From: Dyella_A sp035685805
GTDB lineage: Bacteria > Pseudomonadota > Gammaproteobacteria > Xanthomonadales > Rhodanobacteraceae
DNA length: 64,000 nucleotides
Assembly: GCF_035685805.1 (NCBI RefSeq)
Contig: NZ_DASSAB010000015.1
Span: 8,811 to 72,810, forward strand
Direction: 5' to 3'
Notes under the pieces: generated by a model
The model's input: the letters and a program-made list of their open reading frames with translations, nothing else
What the model was told of the DNA's origin: nothing
The model's database searches: none
Program-made: the position numbers and the translations under genes
Shown: piece by piece, positions 33,476-40,767 of the stretch
Numbering within the stretch: position 1 is the first letter of the stretch
Layout of the letters: every line of letters starts with the position of its first letter

Positions 33476-34492
33476 ATGTCACTTTACGCAGCCATCGATC
33501 TGCATTCCAGCAACAGCGTGTTGGCCGTTATGGACGGCCAAGGCCAGCCGCTGCTGCAGTGTCGACTCCCTAACGACCTTCCGCGTCTGCTGGCTGATCT
33601 GGCGCCGTTTCGTGACGAGCTGGTCGGCGTGGCGGTGGAATCCACCTACAACTGGTACTGGCTGGTCGATGGCCTGATGGATCATGGCTACGCCGTGCGT
33701 CTGGTCAACACCACGGCGGTTCCGCAGTACGACGGCCTCAAGCACGGCGACGATCATTCCGATGCCCTTCACCCGGCGCAGCTGATGCGGCTGGGCCTGC
33801 TGCCGGAAGGCTACATCTACCCGCGCGAGCAACGCGCCACCCGTGACCTGTTGCGCCGCCGCTTTGCCTTGGTCCGGCAGGCCGTGCGGCTGATGCTCTC
33901 GATCCAGTCCAGTTTCAGTCGTACCACCGGCAAGCAACTGTCGAGCCATGCGCTGCGGCAGCTGACGCCGACGCAGTTGGTCGAGCTGTTCCCGGATCTG
34001 GCCACGCGCTACGGCGTGCTGATCCAGTTCAAGCTGTGGCTCACGCTGCAGGATCAGATCTCGGCGCTGGAGCAGTGGATTGGCAAGGACATCGCGCAGC
34101 CGGATCTGCTGGCGCGGCTGCGCAGCGTACCGGGCATCGGGCCGATCCTGGGCATGACGATCCTGCTGGAAAGCGGCGACATCGGACGATTCGCCTCGGT
34201 GGGCGACTACGCCTCGTACTGCCGGATGGTCGAGAGCGTGCGGCTGTCCAACGGCAAGCGGAAGGGCCACGGCAACCGCAAGTGCGGCAACCGCTATCTG
34301 TGCTGGGCATACGTCGAGGCGGCCAACCACGCCATCCGCTTCGATCCGTTGATCCGACGCTGGTACGACCGCAAGCGCGCCCGCAAGCACCGCGTGGTCG
34401 CGATCAAGGCGGTGGCGCACAAGCTGGCACGCGCCTGTTACCACATGCTGCGCGAGGGCACGCCGTTCGATCCAACGCGCGCCTTCGGTTGA
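33476..34492 (+). CDS. IS110-family transposase
   Basis: A 338-residue DEDD recombinase. The RuvC-like catalytic residues are visible as Asp 8 in AAIDLHSS, Glu in VAVESTYNW and the HGDDHSDA pair of Asp residues. The C-terminal Tnp20 domain has LRSVPGIGPILGMTILLE with a helix-hairpin-helix, followed by the conserved region that includes the catalytic Ser (VESVRLSNGKRKGHGN). It looks intact. IS110 elements insert without target duplication and use a structured bridge RNA coded in the element's non-coding end. About 80 bases of unassigned sequence precede the gene and about 200 follow it. Confidence 0.92.
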   Translation: MSLYAAIDLHSSNSVLAVMDGQGQPLLQCRLPNDLPRLLADLAPFRDELVGVAVESTYNWYWLVDGLMDHGYAVRLVNTTAVPQYDGLKHGDDHSDALHPAQLMRLGLLPEGYIYPREQRATRDLLRRRFALVRQAVRLMLSIQSSFSRTTGKQLSSHALRQLTPTQLVELFPDLATRYGVLIQFKLWLTLQDQISALEQWIGKDIAQPDLLARLRSVPGIGPILGMTILLESGDIGRFASVGDYASYCRMVESVRLSNGKRKGHGNRKCGNRYLCWAYVEAANHAIRFDPLIRRWYDRKRARKHRVVAIKAVAHKLARACYHMLREGTPFDPTRAFG

Positions 34493-34982
34493 TCACGCTG
34501 GCGGTCGCAGGCCGGAATCTGGGGTTGGACACGAGCCAGCACTCTGAAAGGTCGCGACCGCCGGCACCCGTGTTGCACGCAGGACCGCACGCGGACCGAG
34601 CCATCGAAGGGTGGGCTTCAAGCCCGAGACTCTGTGCGACGCACGACGCGCACCTGGACGGTATCCGCGATGACCGATGAGTGTTTGGCAAACGACAAGG
34701 GTCGCTAGCGCGGCCCTAACCAGAACGGTGACTGGCGCGATCCTGGCGCCGCATGAAACACAGCGGCTGGTGGTCGGCGGCAAGACGGGCATTTACTCCT
34801 TGGCAACGCCGGGGAAGGACAGCTATGTGCCTGTTGACCCCGGCGGCGAAATGGTGACTCCTGTTTTGCAGGCGTCGCGATGCGCCGGCGGACGAAAACG
34901 TTGCAGTGCCCGGCGACACATGCCGATGGGGCCGCGACCCCCTACCTTGGTCGCGTCCCTTTCGACCCGGTCCGGTGAACCC
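34493..34982. other. Non-coding region after the IS110 transposase
   Basis: About 490 bases without a convincing gene. The first 200 bases would hold the right end of the IS110 element, including a short GGGCTTCAAGCCC hairpin at about 34610-34630, and possibly its bridge RNA. The remainder is the leader of the M23 gene. Exact element ends were not found. Confidence 0.4.
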
Positions 34983-36068
34983 ATGAAGTACGCCCTACTC
35001 CTGCTCGCCCTCCTGCCGGCCTTGGCCATGGCTGGCGAGGTCGACCTGGCTCAGCTACCTGCCCAGCCCCTGATCGAGGTGAGGGCGAACCAGCAAATCG
35101 TGAATTTCGACGTGCTGCTGACCAACAACACGGCCGAGGAACTCGAGGTCAGTCGTTACCAGCTGACTGTGCTCGGCCCCAAGGGCGAGATGGTGGCCCA
35201 GCGCCGGCTCGACACCAACGGCATGGGCATTCTGACGTTGCCCAACCGCGTGGTGAAGCCGGGCGAAAAGGTGGTCCTGTTCAACCCCCTGTACAGCTGG
35301 GGCAAGGATGTTCCGCTAGGAACCATGCGCCTGGACATCGCCCTCGACGCCGGCGAGACCTCGGAGAAAGTCCTCGCCACGCTCGATTTGCACCCGCGGC
35401 GCTACGAAAACCACGCGAAGCTGATCCTGCCCGTCACCGGTCGTACCTTTATCCATGACGGTCACGACTATGTTTCGCACCACCGGCGCCTCGACGTCAC
35501 CGGAGGGATGGCCACCGCACTGGGCATCGACACCAACATGACCCGCTACGCCTACGACTTCGTGATCGTTGACGAGAAGGGGCGCATGTACCGCGGCGAT
35601 GGCGAGAAGAACGAGGACTGGTACGGTTTCGGGACCCCGGTGGTAGCGCCCGCCGATGGCGTGGTGGTGGCGATGTCCGACGGTCAGCCCGACAACACCA
35701 AGTCGCACAAGGCGCTGAAGCTGTCGATGGAGGCCTTCATGGCCAACCACAACCTGCCGTTGGGCAACTTCGTGATCCTCGACCACGGCCACGGTGAGTT
35801 CAGTACCTTCGCCCACTTCAAGAACGGCAGCGTGGCGGTCAAGAAGGGCGAGCACGTGCGCCAGGGCCAGCAGATCGGCCAGATGGGCTTCTCGGGCGAC
35901 GCCTTCCTGGTGCACCTGCATTACCAGCTGCAGCGTGACGCCAACTGGGGCGAAGGTCTGCCGTCCTACTTCTCCGACGTGGAGCGCTTCGACGGCAGCC
36001 GCTTCGTGCCGGTGGCGGACGGGCAGATCGACAGCGGGGATGTGGTGCGGTCGACGCGCAGGCCCTGA
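34983..36068 (+). CDS. Secreted M23-family peptidase-like protein
   Basis: A 361-residue protein with a clear signal peptide (MKYALLLLALLPALAMAG). Residues about 20-145 form a beta-rich N-terminal domain. The M23/LytM region follows: YAYDFVIVDEKG, GTPVVAPADGVVVAM, NFVILDHGHGEFSTFAHF, and HLHYQLQ near the end. The H-x-H of the last motif is present. The first zinc ligand position (H-x-G-x-D in the family) reads R-Y-A-Y-D, so the usual His is missing there. It may use another residue, or bind peptidoglycan without cutting it. A longer upstream frame has no coding character. Confidence 0.82.
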   Translation: MKYALLLLALLPALAMAGEVDLAQLPAQPLIEVRANQQIVNFDVLLTNNTAEELEVSRYQLTVLGPKGEMVAQRRLDTNGMGILTLPNRVVKPGEKVVLFNPLYSWGKDVPLGTMRLDIALDAGETSEKVLATLDLHPRRYENHAKLILPVTGRTFIHDGHDYVSHHRRLDVTGGMATALGIDTNMTRYAYDFVIVDEKGRMYRGDGEKNEDWYGFGTPVVAPADGVVVAMSDGQPDNTKSHKALKLSMEAFMANHNLPLGNFVILDHGHGEFSTFAHFKNGSVAVKKGEHVRQGQQIGQMGFSGDAFLVHLHYQLQRDANWGEGLPSYFSDVERFDGSRFVPVADGQIDSGDVVRSTRRP

Positions 36069-36541
36069 CGCCTCGCACCATCCGAAGCCGGTCAGATGGA
36101 AGAAGAGGGGGCTCTGACTCCTTGTCGTCCAAGCAATTTGCTCGGCATGGTCGGAAGCAGTGGCCAGGTTCGCCTTTCGAAGGCGGGATCCGGTTCCCTC
36201 GTCGGCACACTGTCGCGGTTGCTGCATACCGTCGCGCGCAACTTCGTCGGTTTGTTCGCAACCGTTGCGAATCGACTAAGTGCGCCTTGTAGAGCCATTC
36301 CCACAGGGCGCCGGTATGTCCGTGCCGACCATGGGTCGAGGGTTTGACTGACCCCTGGTTGACTTGCCGATCCGCCCGCTCGCCTGGCGGCCCGTAGCGG
36401 TCGCGGTGCCGCGCGGATCGCCAGGTCCCTACGCAGTAGGCCGGCGACACCATCGTGACCATAGGCAGGGAGTGACTGATGCCACTGTGTCCTTGCTGCC
36501 GCGGTCGCCAGACTGCCGTCGTCCACTCTTCGGGAATCCTC
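36069..36541. other. Intergenic region with no clear gene
   Basis: About 470 bases with no credible frame on either strand. A GGGGGCTCTGACTCC stretch near 36106 weakly resembles the dispersed repeats in reverse. Just before the next gene is a good GGGAG ribosome site (36468-36472) in front of an alternative ATG at 36479. Confidence 0.4.
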
Positions 36542-37486
36542 ATGTTCGTTTCTGACCGTCAGGTCGCTTTCGTCGCACCCGTCCATGCGCCCGCGTGGAA
36601 GCGCTGGTTGGTCCTGTCACCGCTGGCCAGGCTGGTGATCTTCCTGTTGGTCTTCCTGCCGATGGTCAAGCTGGTAACCATCTCCATGCATGCCCTGGGC
36701 TGGACGCACGGCGGCACGCCGCTGCAGGTGGGCCTGGGTCAGCTGGTTGGGCGCGTTGTGCCGGCGCTGGCGGCCTATCTGGTGCTGACCTTGCTGATCG
36801 AGCGCCGCACTCCGCAGGAACTGCTTTCGCGCACGGCGCTGCCGCGCTTGCTGGCTGGCCTGGCGGCAGGCGTGCTGCTGTTCAGCGCGATCATCGGGGT
36901 GCTTTGGCTGCTGGGCGCGTACCGCGTTGTCGGCGTGAACCCGCACGCACAGTGGGTGAGCGCGCTACTCATGGTGGGTATCGGCGCGGGCGTGGGCGAG
37001 GAGATCATGTTCCGTGGCGTGCTGTACCGCCTCGTGGAGGAAGGTCTTGGCAGCTGGGCGGCGCTGATCGTTTCGGGCCTGTTTTTCGGTGCCGCGCATA
37101 TCGGCAACCCCGGCGCCACGCTGTGGGCGGGGCTGGCCATTGCCATCGAGGCTGGGATCCTGTTCGGGCTGGTCTTCCTCCTGACGCGCTCACTGTGGAT
37201 CTGCATCGGGCTGCACGCGGCGTGGAACTTCACGCAGGGCACGGTGTACGGCGTTCCTGTGTCCGGCTTCGCGGCGGATGGCTGGCTGGTCTCGGTGCGC
37301 AATGGTCCGGCCTGGCTGACCGGCGGCGCGTTCGGCGCGGAAGCGTCGGTAGTGGCTTTGTGCCTGTGCTTGCTGGTCTCGGTCGTGCTGTTGAGGGTGG
37401 CGTTGCGCCACCACTTGCTGGTGCCACCGGCCTGGCGGCGGTCCGCGCGTCCGGAGGCGCCTCTTGTGGTTGCGACGCCAGCCTGA
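36542..37486 (+). CDS. CPBP-family intramembrane metalloprotease
   Basis: A 314-residue polytopic membrane protein of the CPBP (CAAX protease/bacteriocin-processing) family. The catalytic motifs are GEEIMFRGVLYR, FFGAAHIGNP and LHAAWNFTQG, giving the EExxxR, FxxxH and HxxxN elements. Start at 36542 (MFVSDRQVAF) gives the usual topology; the ATG at 36479 has a better-placed ribosome site (GGGAG, 6 bases) and would add a Cys-rich 21-residue leader, so the start is uncertain. The family is linked to protein prenyl processing in eukaryotes and bacteriocin maturation or immunity in bacteria. The substrate is unknown here. Confidence 0.87.
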   Translation: MFVSDRQVAFVAPVHAPAWKRWLVLSPLARLVIFLLVFLPMVKLVTISMHALGWTHGGTPLQVGLGQLVGRVVPALAAYLVLTLLIERRTPQELLSRTALPRLLAGLAAGVLLFSAIIGVLWLLGAYRVVGVNPHAQWVSALLMVGIGAGVGEEIMFRGVLYRLVEEGLGSWAALIVSGLFFGAAHIGNPGATLWAGLAIAIEAGILFGLVFLLTRSLWICIGLHAAWNFTQGTVYGVPVSGFAADGWLVSVRNGPAWLTGGAFGAEASVVALCLCLLVSVVLLRVALRHHLLVPPAWRRSARPEAPLVVATPA

Positions 37487-37621
37487 CCCGGCCCTTGCGT
37501 CGGCCCCTGCCGACGCGGGGCGGGACGTGGTGGTTGCGATCGAAGCGGGTGCCCGCCGTCAGGTAGGGACGAATAGGGGCAAAGGGGGACGTGGCCAAAG
37601 TCCCGGGTTCCAAAACTGGGG

Positions 37622-37638
37622 GGCGGAGTGCACTTTCT
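37622..37638 (+). repeat. Dispersed repeat copy
   Basis: GGCGGAGTGCACTTTCT, preceded by GGTTCCAAAACTGGGG (37606-37621) and by a reversed TGGCCACGTCCC element near 37587; both companion words recur at 42989-43097. Confidence 0.6.
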
Positions 37639-37816
37639 CGGTTCTTCGCTTGGGAAAGTCGGCTCTGAGCCCTCCTTCTTTTGTTGACCCGGACGCGGGC
37701 TTGGCGCGGGCCAGGCATCAGTTGCCGCTGCGGCGCGTCGGTCGGTTAATCTCCATCGCTCATTCAAGCCCGCCCAGGCAGTCGCGATGCGCCTGCAGGT
37801 TTTGAGGAGATTCCCC

Positions 37817-38974
37817 ATGCTGTTTTTGTTCCGGCTGATGGTGCTGGCCGCAAGCGCGCTGCCGTTTGTCGCCTCGGCGGCCACGGTCGATCTGCTGGTG
37901 GGCTCTTACACCACGGGCGAGCAGCCCGGCTTGTATGCGTTTCGGTTTGATACGGACAGCGGCAAGCTGGACGCCAAGCCGTGGCAGCAGCTGCGGCTGG
38001 ACAACCCCTCCTGGCTGGTGCTTTCCGCGGATCAGCAGCGGGTTTATGTGGTGAACGAAAATGGGCCGGGCGCGCGCGATGCGGTGGGCCGCGCCACGGC
38101 GCTGGTGCTTGACGCACAGCACCGGCTCACGGTGCAGAACCAGGTCGCCACGCTCGGTGATGAGCCTACTTTCGCCAGCCTGTCCCCCGATGGCTGCTAT
38201 CTGCTGGTGGCCAATTATTCGGTCCACACCGATCCCGGCGGCAGTCTGGCCGTGCTGCCGATTGCCAGCGACGGGTCGCTGCGCCCGGTGACCCAGCTTT
38301 CCACGTATCAGGCGAGCCACGTCGACAAGGTTCGGCAGCAGTCGTCGCACATCCATGCGGTGAACTTCGCGCCGAACGGCAAGTTTGCCTATGTGGCCGA
38401 TCTCGGCGGGGATCGTGTGTATGCGTACCGCTACCTCCCCGCAGGCCATGCCGAACATCCGCTGCAGCCCGCGGCCACCGCATTCCTGTCACTGCCGCCG
38501 GGCAGCGGCCCGCGTCACCTGGTTTTCGACAAGGCCGGCAAGCACGCGTATCTGACCCTGGAAATGGCGGGGCAGGTTGCGGTGCTGGACGTGGGGGCCG
38601 ATGGCGCGCTGACGCTGCGTCATGTGGTGAACCTCTTCGCGCCGGGCTTCAGTGGAAACCAGGGAGCTGGCGCCATCCATCTGTCTGCGGACGGCCGGTT
38701 CCTGTATGCCGTCAACCGCGGTACGGACAACCACATTGCCGTGTTCGCGGTGGGCAGCGATGGCGCATTGTCGCTGCTTCAACGGCGCTCCGCCGAAGGC
38801 CGCCAGGCCCGCGAATTCTCCATCGATCCCAGCGGGAAGTTCCTGCTGGTGGCCGTGCAGGGGGAGGATCACATTGCAGTGATCGCCCGCGACCCGGCCA
38901 CCGGGCGCCTGGGCAAAACGCTGCAAACCGTCCCTCTTCGCGCGCCGTCGGATATCAAATTCCTGAGGCCATAG
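37817..38974 (+). CDS. Secreted lactonase-family (7-bladed propeller) protein
   Basis: A 385-residue protein with signal peptide MLFLFRLMVLAASALPFVASA. The ATG at 37817 is chosen because a GAGGAGA site lies 6 bases upstream. The mature part is a seven-bladed propeller of the lactonase (PF10282, YbhE-type) family: LLVGSYTTGEQPGLYAF at the first blade, repeated SPDGCYLLVANYS, APNGKFAYVADLGGDRV and SADGRFLYAVNRGTDN, ending SPDIKFL-like SDIKFLRP. Cytoplasmic relatives hydrolyse 6-phosphogluconolactone; the signal peptide suggests a periplasmic role on another lactone. Confidence 0.88.
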   Translation: MLFLFRLMVLAASALPFVASAATVDLLVGSYTTGEQPGLYAFRFDTDSGKLDAKPWQQLRLDNPSWLVLSADQQRVYVVNENGPGARDAVGRATALVLDAQHRLTVQNQVATLGDEPTFASLSPDGCYLLVANYSVHTDPGGSLAVLPIASDGSLRPVTQLSTYQASHVDKVRQQSSHIHAVNFAPNGKFAYVADLGGDRVYAYRYLPAGHAEHPLQPAATAFLSLPPGSGPRHLVFDKAGKHAYLTLEMAGQVAVLDVGADGALTLRHVVNLFAPGFSGNQGAGAIHLSADGRFLYAVNRGTDNHIAVFAVGSDGALSLLQRRSAEGRQAREFSIDPSGKFLLVAVQGEDHIAVIARDPATGRLGKTLQTVPLRAPSDIKFLRP

Positions 38975-39046
38975 GCTCCCTGGCAGATAGGCGCGGAGAT
39001 CAGCAAATGGGGTTGCAATGCAATGTCCTGCCACCGGGCAAAGACT

Positions 39047-39063
39047 GGGTGTCAGAGTGCACT
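39047..39063 (+). repeat. Dispersed repeat copy
   Basis: GGGTGTCAGAGTGCACT, diverging after the GCACT; it lies between the lactonase and lipoprotein genes. Confidence 0.6.
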
Positions 39064-39256
39064 GGCTCGGCCCTATCGCTTGGGATTTTCGACTCGCGCC
39101 GTTGCTTCTGTGCTGTTTCTGTCTGCTAACGCGGTCATCTTTCCGCCGTGGATAGGCGCGCTCTCCCTTCATGGCTTCGGGCGCAACGTCGAGCTGCCGG
39201 CCTAGCGACGTTGACGGGTTCGGACGAGCCTGGCCCCGTCGTGCCGCCCACGGGAT

Positions 39257-39754
39257 TCAATCGCCGCTGTTGCCATCCGGCATCAGCAGCACCAGTGGTT
39301 CGCAGGCCGTCTCCGCACAGCCGAACCTGCGCAGAGTCTTGCCGCTTGTCCAGGTTGCGGTCGCCGCGGCGTTGATCTCGTACGTCCAAATCCTGCCCTC
39401 GGCCCGCAGTTCGCCGCTGATCGTGCACGGCAGCGAGTAGAACGCGTCTCCAAAGCCGTCGGGATATTCGCGACTAGCAGCGAAGAAGCGAGCCACCTGG
39501 TGGCGGTCCAGTACCCATGCCCGGCAGGAAGCGGCCATCGCCGGATCACCCGTCTTCCCAAGCGCTGGGACGTAGACCGGCGCGCCAACGCTCTCGACAA
39601 CGATGTCTGTCGCGGCCGCCTCGTTGTGGCCGCCCGCGCTAGCGGGTCGGGCCTGTGGGTTGCTGCACGCGACCAGCAGCGGTATCAGGCAGGCACAGAC
39701 CGTAATCCTGGCCCTGCGTTTTGTACGAGATGGTGTCGTGCTTGCAGATGTCAT
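39257..39754 (-). CDS. Hypothetical lipoprotein
   Basis: A 165-residue protein starting MTSASTTPSRTKRRARIT with a lipobox-like LLVACS at about residues 26-31. The mature part contains paired Cys (SCRAWVLDRHQVARFF, SLPCTISGELRAEGRIW, and GCAETACEPLVLLMPDG). The C-terminal part is strand-rich. I do not recognise a named family. A decayed copy of its last 50 or so codons exists at 51695-51861, so the family has at least two copies here. It is convergent with the preceding lactonase gene. Confidence 0.72.
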   Translation of the reverse strand: MTSASTTPSRTKRRARITVCACLIPLLVACSNPQARPASAGGHNEAAATDIVVESVGAPVYVPALGKTGDPAMAASCRAWVLDRHQVARFFAASREYPDGFGDAFYSLPCTISGELRAEGRIWTYEINAAATATWTSGKTLRRFGCAETACEPLVLLMPDGNSGD

Positions 39755-39951
39755 GGTCGTCGAGCCCGTATTCGCACTGCAGGATGCCGACCAGCTTTTT
39801 GATCGACGCAGTCTGTTCGGGGGTGGGTGCGTCCCATGTTTTTCCTGGTCGTGTCTTTCAAAAGTATGCGAACCGGCGGCTGTCATCGAATCCGGCCTTC
39901 CAGCACCGCCGCGCGTGCGGCGGTTTCATCTGACTGGCACTGATTGGCATC

Positions 39952-39965
39952 CAGAGTCGACTCTG
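39952..39965. repeat. 14-bp palindromic dispersed repeat
   Basis: CAGAGTCGACTCTG is a perfect palindrome built from the GTCAGAG half of the dispersed repeat. It sits 16 bases before the copied icmF tail, marking the probable junction. Confidence 0.7.
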
Positions 39966-39981
39966 CCCCCTGCTTCTTTGA

Positions 39982-40064
39982 AGGAGGCGGTCAAGACGCA
40001 TAGCGTGGGGCAGATCAGCCATGCGTTGTATGACGTGGGTGGGGAGTACCGCAGGAACATGTAA
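39982..40064 (+). pseudogene. Diverged copy of the icmF 3' end
   Basis: In frame it encodes VGQISHALYDVGGEYRRNM then TAA, against LGQISHALYEVGGEYRRNM and TAG in icmF. Aligned with 27321-27403, identity is 43 of 50 over 40012-40061 and falls off upstream. Most differences are synonymous, so the copy descends from a functional homologue rather than a recent duplication. Upstream of 39982 the similarity ends near a dispersed repeat. Confidence 0.85.
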
Positions 40065-40088
40065 CGCCTACAAGGGCGCGAGCGCGAT

Positions 40089-40115
40089 CCCTCTCCCGCG
40101 CGCGCGCGGGGAGAG
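40089..40115. repeat. REP-like palindrome
   Basis: CCCTCTCCC and GGGAGAGGG flank an alternating GC core, giving a perfect 9-bp inverted repeat typical of intergenic REP-type hairpins. Confidence 0.6.
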
Positions 40116-40181
40116 GGCACGGTGAGGAAGGCAGCCGGCCGACATGGCCAGCAGGACGCCGCCTACCGCAAGGACCTCAAC

Positions 40182-40448
40182 ATGCCCGTCATCTCGACCT
40201 TCTTCGGCATCTATGTACGCAGGTACTTTGCCAATCATTCGCCGCCGCACATTCACGTCGAGTACCAAGGACACGAAGCTCTGGTCGCCATCGCCGATGG
40301 CGCGCTGATGGACGGTGAACTGCCTCGGCGCGCGCTGGCGCTGGTTCGCCAGTGGTGTCTCGACCATCGCCAGTCGCTGGAGCAGAATTGGACGAAAGCG
40401 CAGGCGTTGCAACCGCTCAGCCGCATCCCGGGAGCCGACCATGATTAA
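40182..40448 (+). CDS. DUF4160 protein
   Basis: An 88-residue protein of the DUF4160 family, with the hallmark MPVISTFFGIYVRRYF and SPPHIHVEY, including the conserved PHxHV. The gene overlaps the next one (DUF2442) by 8 bases. DUF4160/DUF2442 pairs are widespread in islands and are suspected to be toxin-antitoxin-like modules, but neither activity is established. The DNA-binding partner is usually the DUF2442 protein. Confidence 0.88.
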   Translation: MPVISTFFGIYVRRYFANHSPPHIHVEYQGHEALVAIADGALMDGELPRRALALVRQWCLDHRQSLEQNWTKAQALQPLSRIPGADHD

Positions 40449-40710
40449 GCTCAAAGCTGTGGAACAAAAAGGCGACTATCGACTGCTGCTGCGCTTCTCC
40501 GACGGCACCGCAGGCACCTACGATTTCGCCCCGTTCATCGAAGCCAATACCCAGATGACGGCTCCCCTTCGCGACCCTCAGGCATTCGCGCAGTACTACA
40601 TCGAGCTCGGCGCGTTGGCGTGGCCCAACGGGTTCGATCTCAGCGCCGTGTCGCTTCATCGGCGGCTGCAGGAAGCGGGTGATTTGCACAGGGATGCCGA
40701 GGCGGCCTGA
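40441..40710 (+). CDS. DUF2442 protein
   Basis: An 89-residue DUF2442-family protein: MIKLKAVEQKGDYRLLLRFSDG, DFAPFIEANT, then GALAWPNGFDLS near the end, all typical. The ATG overlaps the end of the DUF4160 gene (ATGATTAA), so they are translationally coupled. It may act as the antitoxin or accessory subunit of the pair. A terminator follows. Confidence 0.88.
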   Translation: MIKLKAVEQKGDYRLLLRFSDGTAGTYDFAPFIEANTQMTAPLRDPQAFAQYYIELGALAWPNGFDLSAVSLHRRLQEAGDLHRDAEAA

Positions 40711-40736
40711 GCAACTGATGGGTTCCTCAACTTTGC

Positions 40737-40764
40737 AGAAAGGCCCGGCATCGCCGGCCTTTCT
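40737..40764. terminator. Bidirectional terminator
   Basis: AGAAAGGCC / GGCCTTTCT stem (9 bp) with an inner GGC/GCC pairing and short loop, between the convergent DUF2442 and effector genes, with A and T rich bases at both sides. Confidence 0.8.
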
Positions 40765-40767
40765 CTC

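Larger units (their letters stand above)
27404..40064. mobile_element. Putative genomic island at the icmF 3' end
   Basis: The stretch between the icmF stop and a second, diverged copy of the icmF tail (39982-40064) carries accessory genes: a low-GC helicase operon, two nucleases, a RAYT relic, an IS110-type transposase and dispersed short repeats. No integrase was found and the flanking copies are only about 86% identical over their best 50 bases, so boundaries are tentative. The right part (34983-39754) encodes more ordinary GC-rich genes and may be older or not part of the same event. Confidence 0.5.

Noticed and set aside
34677..34982. 5' extension of the M23 gene by 102 codons
   Set aside because: The extension has no protein character, and the ATG at 34983 begins a perfect signal peptide.
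27404..40064. An exact att-site direct repeat with an integrase gene
   Set aside because: The icmF tail copies are diverged and non-identical, and no tyrosine or serine recombinase was found, so a classical integrative element cannot be claimed.
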